A DNA stretch of 64,000 bases from Scilla litardierei (lineage: Eukaryota; Streptophyta; Magnoliopsida; Asparagales; Asparagaceae). Shown piece after piece: positions 57,883-64,000 of this stretch (its first letter is position 1; each line of letters opens with the position of its first letter). A program made the translations under genes and the position numbers. The stretch is taken from assembly GCA_030789695.1 (NCBI GenBank), contig JAULAV010008640.1, forward strand, positions 23,311-87,310. Reading direction: 5' to 3'. The notes beneath the pieces were generated by a model that saw only the letters and a program-made list of their open reading frames with translations, was not told the DNA's origin and ran no database searches.

Positions 57883-59587
57883 ATCCTTTATTGCACAGAA
57901 ACTGTGATATAGAACCATATCATTATCTGATATATGATTTTATAGATGGATAGTTTGGCAGTTGAGGAATACTCTTCATGTTGAGTTTAACATATCCTCA
58001 AACTTATAATGTATACTCGGTCTCAGAGATGGGGAACTATAAAATTATAACATGTGAATTATGGTTTCAAAATTTCAGTTGCTTTGTAGGTACATGTATA
58101 TTCTCGGTCCAATTTCCTAATATAATTATAAATTGCTCAGGACACTACTGATATTATATAACTTGACCATCATATAGAATCAGCTTTTTTATATAACTTG
58201 AACATCACATTATAAATTGCTTTGTAGATACATGTGTTACTTTAAACAATGTACAGAAATGTCCTGAAGACCAAGGGTCCGGCAGAAGAGGAGATGACTG
58301 TGAATCTCCTCTTTAGTTTATAATGGGAACTGGGACTGATTTCTACTCAGACAACATGCTCATCTTAAGCAGACTATATTATTTGATTCAAAGCAGCCAC
58401 TCAACTTTGCATCCTCATTATTCAAAGCAGAACCTTATCAAGTCTTTACGACTCGATTTCAATTCTATGTATCCCTCAAACCTCAGGAAAATCACTTTAG
58501 GATAATTTGGAATCCACAATTCAAGTGACAATGTATCCGAGTAAACTAACATTTCAAACAATAATGGAAAATTTGGTGCTATTGAGGAAGTTGTGAGAGT
58601 GGAGAGGAGAAAGGGACCTCACATAGGAGAAGACTTTAATGTGATGCATGCTATGATAAAGGCATATTTTGGCTTCTTTTTATCTCTCTTATGTTGGGAT
58701 CGGGTTCAAGTTTGACAGCCTTTGGGTTACAATGAGAATCATGTATTTGTCCATGATCAGCATATGTACTTTTTTATAATGTATAAGAGAATGTAAGACA
58801 GATTAGAATATTTACAATGTTCAAATCTTTGAGTGCCTTTTAAAATACCACATCTGCTTTCTTTTGTTCCTTTTATTTTCAGAGATAAAATTTGTAAGTG
58901 GGCATATATAGTGATAAGATAATGAAATCATCTTTGCTTGGGGGTAAAAATTTTTTTGGCCCTCAAATAGAGAATGCAGGATGATGAGATAAGTTGTGGT
59001 TTGTTGGCCTATAAATTAATTTGAACCTTACAGGGCTCAATTAACATATATTTAACACTTCACTATCACTACTGGCTTCAATTTTCATGATATTCAGCAG
59101 CTATTTATTTAAAAAGGTAGTCAAGCCCCAACATTTTTGTGGTTTGCTTCAGCAAGCAAATGTCTTTAGCCAAGAAAGAAGGGGGATTAGGAAAATTTTA
59201 AAGAGACAGAACAATAGTGAATCTTCCATGTACTTGGACGTGTTGGTAAAGGTTATATCTCTAAGATTAACATAAGGTATTCCCAAATTTTTAACATAGA
59301 ATTTATTATTTAACATAGAATTCACAATTTAACAAAGAAATTCCCAATTTTTTAACATAGAATTTATTATTGTTGTTTGCATGCTCAGATATTTATGAGA
59401 AAGGATGGAATCAAAATGCATGTTCTCAAAATAAATTTGAATTTTTTTAAAAAACATGAAGCCAATACAGAACCATTCTTAAGAGTACATGACCAAATTC
59501 CTAGAAATGATGGAATCAAAGGTATGCCACATTTAATTAAGTCATAAAACAATTAAACAACCATGAAGTTCAGGATGCATGGAAAAC

Positions 59588-59800
59588 ATAGAAAAAACAG
59601 GGGAACTAAATTTGGGGAGGAACCTTTAAAATTTTGTCGGGGAACTAAATTTTGGGGAAATAAATTTTAGGGGAGACTAAAACTTTAAACTTAAACTCGA
59701 TTCTATGGGAAAACTAGATTGTGGGTAGAACTTAATCTGGAGAGAATTAAATTTTTGGGGCACAGAAATTTTTAGGATGAACTAATTTCAGTCAACTTCT
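59588..59800 (+). repeat. Degenerate GGGGAACTAAATTTT repeat field 1
   Basis: Irregular copies of GGGGAACTAAATTTTGGGG, GGGGAAATAAATTTTAGGGG and GGAGAGAATTAAATTTTTGG. The same motif family recurs at 62805-63670 in the same orientation. Confidence 0.75.
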
Positions 59801-59900
59801 CCGTCGATCTCCATTCAAAAGTCGCTTTTATGCAATTAGGGGTTTTCCCCCAATTTCGTACTTTGCGCCTTCAAACTGAGTTTTTGATTTGCATTTTTAG

Positions 59901-60008
59901 ATGATGGAATTGAAGCTTGCACCGCTTCAATCCAATACGTGCCAGGTGTCGAAATTCGTGGCGAAGCACATGAGCGAATACTATAAGCAGCTCCTAGAGA
60001 ACAACTAA
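59901..60008 (+). pseudogene. Captured first exon of mitochondrial ATP synthase subunit g
   Basis: An ATG at 59901 opens MMELKLAPLQSNTCQ, VSKFVAKHMSEYYKQLLENN and then a stop. LQS..C..SKFVAKH...YY..LLE.N is the N-terminal signature of plant mitochondrial ATP synthase subunit g, a small membrane subunit involved in dimerising the enzyme. The stop lies inside what looks like a short duplication (AGAACAAC-TAA-AGAACAAC), which disrupts the exon. No later exon (the TVEKC..LSKQL.YTRLASIPGR part) follows. 5' leader text with a CCCCAATTTCG word precedes it. It is a captured and broken fragment. Confidence 0.72.
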
Positions 60009-61021
60009 AGAACAACAAGAATTTTGCACACTGTTTTAGCTCCTGAAGACAGTCTTTTACTCTAGCCATGCGAGGTAATAACAATGTCCCGTTGTTGCTA
60101 ACTTCTTTTTTTGCACACATTTTGGCAGTGTAATTTTACATTTGTGTCAGTTTCATGGTTCATCTACTAAGATTCATGTTTCAGCTTATCCTTCAGATGG
60201 AATGAGGATTTATTGACGAATCAAAACATATTCAGTTTCATGATATATTATGCATCGGTCTAATGTTGGGGATTGATCAGATAAGGTTCATGCATTTCAA
60301 ATTGAGGTCATTTTCTCATCCTCCTATTCTTGCCAAGATTTTGGGCTTTCACGCATGCTTTGCTTAGTTTCTTGGACTTTCGGATTGGTTGCGATTTAAA
60401 TTAACATTCGTTTGATAGGAAATTTCTTCATATGATGTATGCATGCCCATTCTCAAATTTTAATCTACTTTGTAGCTGAGCAACATAATTTTGGCTTATA
60501 TGTGTGGTCTTCATCTCAATGCTTGAAATTGAGGGCAGTGGGAAAACATGGAAGTAGGATTAGAAAATAAGACTGCGTCATATGGACACAGGTGGTTATA
60601 ACGACAACAAAAAATACGCATAGCTGGTGGGCATTTCATTATTAAAGCATATTTAAAATTTAGAACTGTGCATGTTTTCCATTATCAAGGTGGGAAAAGT
60701 ATTATATAGTGAATAAATATAGTGGCCACATGGGATGACTCTGTAATTGTTTGAAAACATATATATGGATAATCTATCTGCCACTCGGCCTGATGGATGA
60801 AATAATTTCCTCTAATGTGTTGGTGGCCTTCCTGGAACATACTTACTTTTAAGCACGAGAAATGTCTGGACATGCGTTATAAATTCTGTGTGTGGAGTGA
60901 AGTTCGACTTCCTATTTGATGTTTTTCAGTTAGTTAATTATGGGGAAATGGCAGATTTACAATGTGATGTATGTTGCCTGATTTAAGTTTTCATGGATTT
61001 ATAGGCTCTGATGTTTTGCAG

Positions 61022-61100
61022 GTGGGTAAAAGACAAATGTCTTGATAATGGCTGGTTAGCAGTTGAGGGTGTTCACCTTCATGTTACTGAAGGCAAGTAA
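61022..61100 (+). pseudogene. Unidentified terminal exon
   Basis: After acceptor GATGTTTTGCAG a frame reads WVKDKCLDNGWLAVEGVHLH followed by VTEGK and TAA. Clean border and protein-like texture; family not recognised. Confidence 0.35.
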
Positions 61101-61173
61101 ACAGATGTTCAAGAGTTTTAAGACCATTAGAGTCCAGTTGAAACCTTCACGACGGTTGAAGCAATATTTACAA

Positions 61174-61277
61174 TTGGAGATTTCTACGGTAGTCAGTGTA
61201 GATCATAACTTGATTTTTATTTAAGTTGGAGATTTCTACTGTAGTCAGTGTATATTGTAACTTGATTTTTATGGTTC
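61174..61277 (+). repeat. 52-bp tandem duplication
   Basis: Two copies of TTGGAGATTTCTAC.GTAGTC...TAACTTGATTTTTAT at 61174 and 61226. Confidence 0.85.
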
Positions 61278-61872
61278 TCAATTATTATTGATTGCCACTT
61301 TTGGTACTTTTCAGGGCAACGGTTTACTAAAGTTATGGGCTTTAACTATAGTTTCTATTGTTACTATTGTTTCTTCCTACAGTTGATGGAAACATACAAG
61401 AAAAATTCTGTGGATGATTTAGTATATGTAGATAATGGTGGTGGTTTTTTGAGTAAATGAGGAGAGGCTTGGGTGGAGAAGCTTTTTTGGTAGATGATGA
61501 TGGTTATCATGATTAATTTAATGGGGTTTATGCTGATGATGATGGTTATCATGATTGTGATCACGATGTAGATGGTGAATGAGCAAGATCAGAAGATAGA
61601 GGAGTTATTTACCACAAAAAACCATCCGGTTAAAAACCAGTTTTATTTGATTTCTTGACTAACTTTTTTGGGTTTCCAAATTTCCATTTTATTTCTTTTT
61701 TAGTCCTTTGCGTATGCAAAAAGGTGGTACCAAATCTTGATGGGAGAGAATTATAGTCTAAAATAGTTGTTTCAGGTATTGAATCAATTTACATTCCCAT
61801 TTTATCACAGTTTTATGTTTAATCAGTTGTGAACTTTACTAATTAAATTAAGAAGGAAAAATCCCCACTTTT

Positions 61873-62076
61873 ATGGTTCTTAACATTTTCTTCTCAACGT
61901 ATCATCAGTGGAGACAGGTGACAGTGGTGACAGTAGCTATTTTCGACGCAAAACCAAACCTTGGAGGATATGTTCCTTGTAGGTCCCTACCACCATTAGC
62001 AACTGTTGGATCTCAATTGGCAACCAAAAGAGGAGGAAGAGTCGCAACACTAAAGCGAAGAATCCTAGCGATATGA
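61873..62076 (+). other. Open frame of unknown identity
   Basis: A plus-strand frame whose second half, after an acceptor-like ATCATCAG at about 61910, reads WRQVTVVTVAIFDAKPNLGG and ends basic (TKRGGRVATLKRRILAI). No recognisable domain. It could be a last exon of a transposon-borne transcript. Confidence 0.25.
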
Positions 62077-62804
62077 CGACATTAACAGTGCTTATATGTA
62101 GAAACAAAATTTTGGTTGTGTATATGCATCAATTTTGGGGCATAATAAACAGATAGATGCATATTTATATTAAGAAGTAATAATTTGGTTTTTTGTTTGC
62201 ACCAAGAATGCAAGATTTTTGATTAAAAGTATGTTATGTGAATATCATAATCTATAATGGCTTTAATAAAATGATTATGATGATCACAGAGAATGATCTT
62301 TAAACAACATAATTACAAGTTATCTAATTCTATATTGACATTTTTTGTTACATGTTTAGCATCCAGTTAATAACCACATAAGCAAATCACAAATGCTTTC
62401 TATATGAAAATCTCAATAAAGCTCGAGCTTTTCAGATCTTATATATTGAAAACTTTGCAAACTATGAAATATGACTTTAACCTTATGCTCTTTAGGCGAC
62501 AACAAGATCATATCTTATCGTAAATGGAGAAGAGAAGGGGATGGAGAGAGATGAAAAAAGGGAACATAAAGTGTTCTTTTCCAATATATAGACATTTTTT
62601 ACAATAAGAAGCTGTCCAATGCGCTCCTTTCTCACACCTTATATGAGGGAACAGGATTGTGCAACATAAGTATCTCCTGAAGAAACCACTGAGGAGCTCT
62701 TTACTCATTTATCTAATATACATTTGAGGGATGTTTTTGAATCGGTTTGCTGATAGGACAAACGGATAGGTAGAAAATACAGCTGAGATCGAATTTAGAG
62801 GAAT
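62077..62804. other. AT-rich spacer
   Basis: No gene, repeat or signal recognised. Confidence 0.5.
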
Positions 62805-63670
62805 AAATGGTTAGGTTGAGATTTTATGAAAATTTTGCTGAAAAACCTTAAAATTTTGAAAAACTAAAGTTCTTTGGGGAACTAAATTTTAGGGGAACTA
62901 CAATTTTTGGAAAGAGAAAATTTAGGGGGGAAATGTAAAATTTTGAGGAGAACTAAATTTGAAAGAAGCTTTTGAGGGGAACTAAATTTGGATGAACTAA
63001 ATTTAGGGGTGAACTAAATTATCCAGGTGAACTCCAGTTTGGAGAGACTAACATTTTTGGAAAGTGATAATTTTGGGGACAACCCATAAATTTTTAGAGA
63101 ATTAAATCTAAATGGAACTAAATTTTTGGATATCTAAAATTTTTGGGGCAACTAAATTCTCTGAAGTGAACTAAATTTGAGGGAGAACTATATGTTTTTG
63201 GAAAATTTTGTGTGGAACGAATTCTGGACGTACCAAAATTTTGGGGAAACTAAAATTTTTGGTGGGAACAAAATAAAAATTATTGCATTTTAATTATTGT
63301 AGTCATTTAAAATTAGTGGGTCCTAGATTTTGTTGGGGGAATATTTTAAATAAACGGGGAAAATAGATTTTTGGCGAACTAAAATATTTGTGGGAACTAA
63401 ATATAATTATTACGCTTTAATTTTTGAAGTTCGTTTAAAATTAAGGAATCCAAGATTTTCAAGGTGAAAATTTCAAATAATCCGTGGCGTTAGTGCAGGA
63501 GTTAAATCTGTAGGGAAGTAAATTTTGGGTAACTAAATTTTTTCGGAGAATCTAAATTCTTTTAAAGAACTAAATCTTGGAAAGAAATAAACTTTTTGAA
63601 TGGCTGCGCTTTAATTATTGTTGTTCATTAAAAATTAGGGGATACAAGATTTTGAGAGGTAAATATTTTA
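62805..63670 (+). repeat. Degenerate GGGGAACTAAATTTT repeat field 2
   Basis: Dozens of variants of GGGGAACTAAATTTTTGGGG. Superimposed on these is a longer, irregular unit seen about 63275, 63402 and 63601 (CTTTAATTATTG..GTTCATTTAAAATTA, then AAGATTTTG). Confidence 0.75.
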
Positions 63671-64000
63671 AATGAGCTGCGCCGAAGGCGCCCGCTAATT
63701 TTTTTAACGCTAATTTTTTGTGGCGCTGCGTCGAATTTGTTGTTCTGAGCCAAATTTGTACGGCCGCTTAATTTTTTACACTAATTTGTTGAATTTGTTG
63801 TTCCGTGACGAAGGTTCCACACCGAAGGCACACATTAAATTTTTTAACGCTAATTTATTGTTCCGTGCCAAGAGTTTGTTATTCTACGTCGAATTTGTTG
63901 TTCCGCGCCGAAGGCGCCTGTGCCGAATTTGTTGTTCTGCACCGAATTTGTTGTTCCGCACCGAAGGTGCCTATGCCGAATTTGTTTTTCCGCGCCGAGG
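63671..64000 (+). repeat. GCGCCGAAGGCGCC / GAATTTGTTGTTCC repeat field
   Basis: Alternating GCGCCGAAGGCGCC palindromic words and GAATTTGTTGTTCCGC words, GC-richer than anything to its left on this flank, and running off the window end. It is compatible with a transposon subterminal region, but no terminus is in view. Confidence 0.6.

Larger units (their letters stand above)
52974..64000. other. Non-satellite flank with scattered host-exon fragments
   Basis: AT-rich sequence without satellite. Plus-strand exon fragments of at least two recognisable host genes (VTT-domain protein, ATP synthase subunit g) and a Transposase_24-like tail lie kilobases apart with intron-like text between them, among several degenerate tandem repeats. 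The pattern fits one or more gene-capturing DNA transposons whose ends I cannot see. CAGGGATGTT at about 52974 could be a terminus, but I found no matching partner. Confidence 0.5.

Noticed and set aside
59063..59076. CACTACTGGC as a CACTA left end
   Set aside because: It lacks the ACAAAA continuation, subterminal repeats nearby and a paired end.

Overview
This window is plant nuclear DNA, most likely from a monocot. It is dominated by a tandem satellite into which transposable elements have inserted. The monocot lean rests on two weak signs: the residue choices of a captured mitochondrial chaperonin-60 fragment, and an LTR element carrying the antisense 'putative gypsy type transposon' ORF familiar from monocot Tat-lineage elements. 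I see no intact host gene, no rRNA or tRNA gene and no CRISPR array. About 27 kb is an AT-rich satellite with a monomer near 148 bp, present in five blocks (1-7263, 14755-19235, 22652-25719, 32329-34508, 42476 to about 52973). All blocks run in one orientation, apart from nine short inverted modules that recur with the same succession of variant monomers, which indicates a higher-order repeat. The monomer consensus carries a motif very close to the mammalian CENP-B box, and at least three monomers satisfy all nine core positions of that box.

Insertions, left to right. (1) 7264-14754: an LTR retrotransposon of Tat/gypsy type with a perfect 5-bp target duplication (AATAT), a broken gag, no pol, two GC-rich minisatellites and a broken antisense ORF. 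(2) 19236-22651, minus strand: the 3' end of a chromodomain-type Ty3/gypsy element, with a pol tail and an LTR of about 3.0 kb, truncated inside integrase. (3) 25720-32328: an LTR element with very short (129 bp) LTRs that differ at one base, although its interior has no usable gag-pol; a 243-bp Mutator-like MITE with a 9-bp target duplication sits inside it. (4) 34509-42475: a CACTA element with a 3-bp ATT duplication, arrays of subterminal hairpins, no transposase, and captured host exons. The captured exons are three successive exons of mitochondrial CPN60, a C-terminal exon of the Ran GTPase, a first exon resembling the plant alkaline-ceramidase-like (aPHC) family, and several unidentified exon-like pieces.

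From about 52.97 kb to the end the satellite is absent. This part is AT-rich and holds more single-exon fragments on the plus strand: a SNARE-associated/VTT-domain exon, the first exon of mitochondrial ATP synthase subunit g, and a tail resembling CACTA-associated Transposase_24 proteins. These lie among degenerate tandem repeats, and the sequence ends in a GC-richer repeat field. It looks like a second gene-capturing transposon or a nest of them, but I could not find its termini. Nothing here looks like a working protein-coding unit. The open frames across the satellite are by-products of AT-rich repeats.
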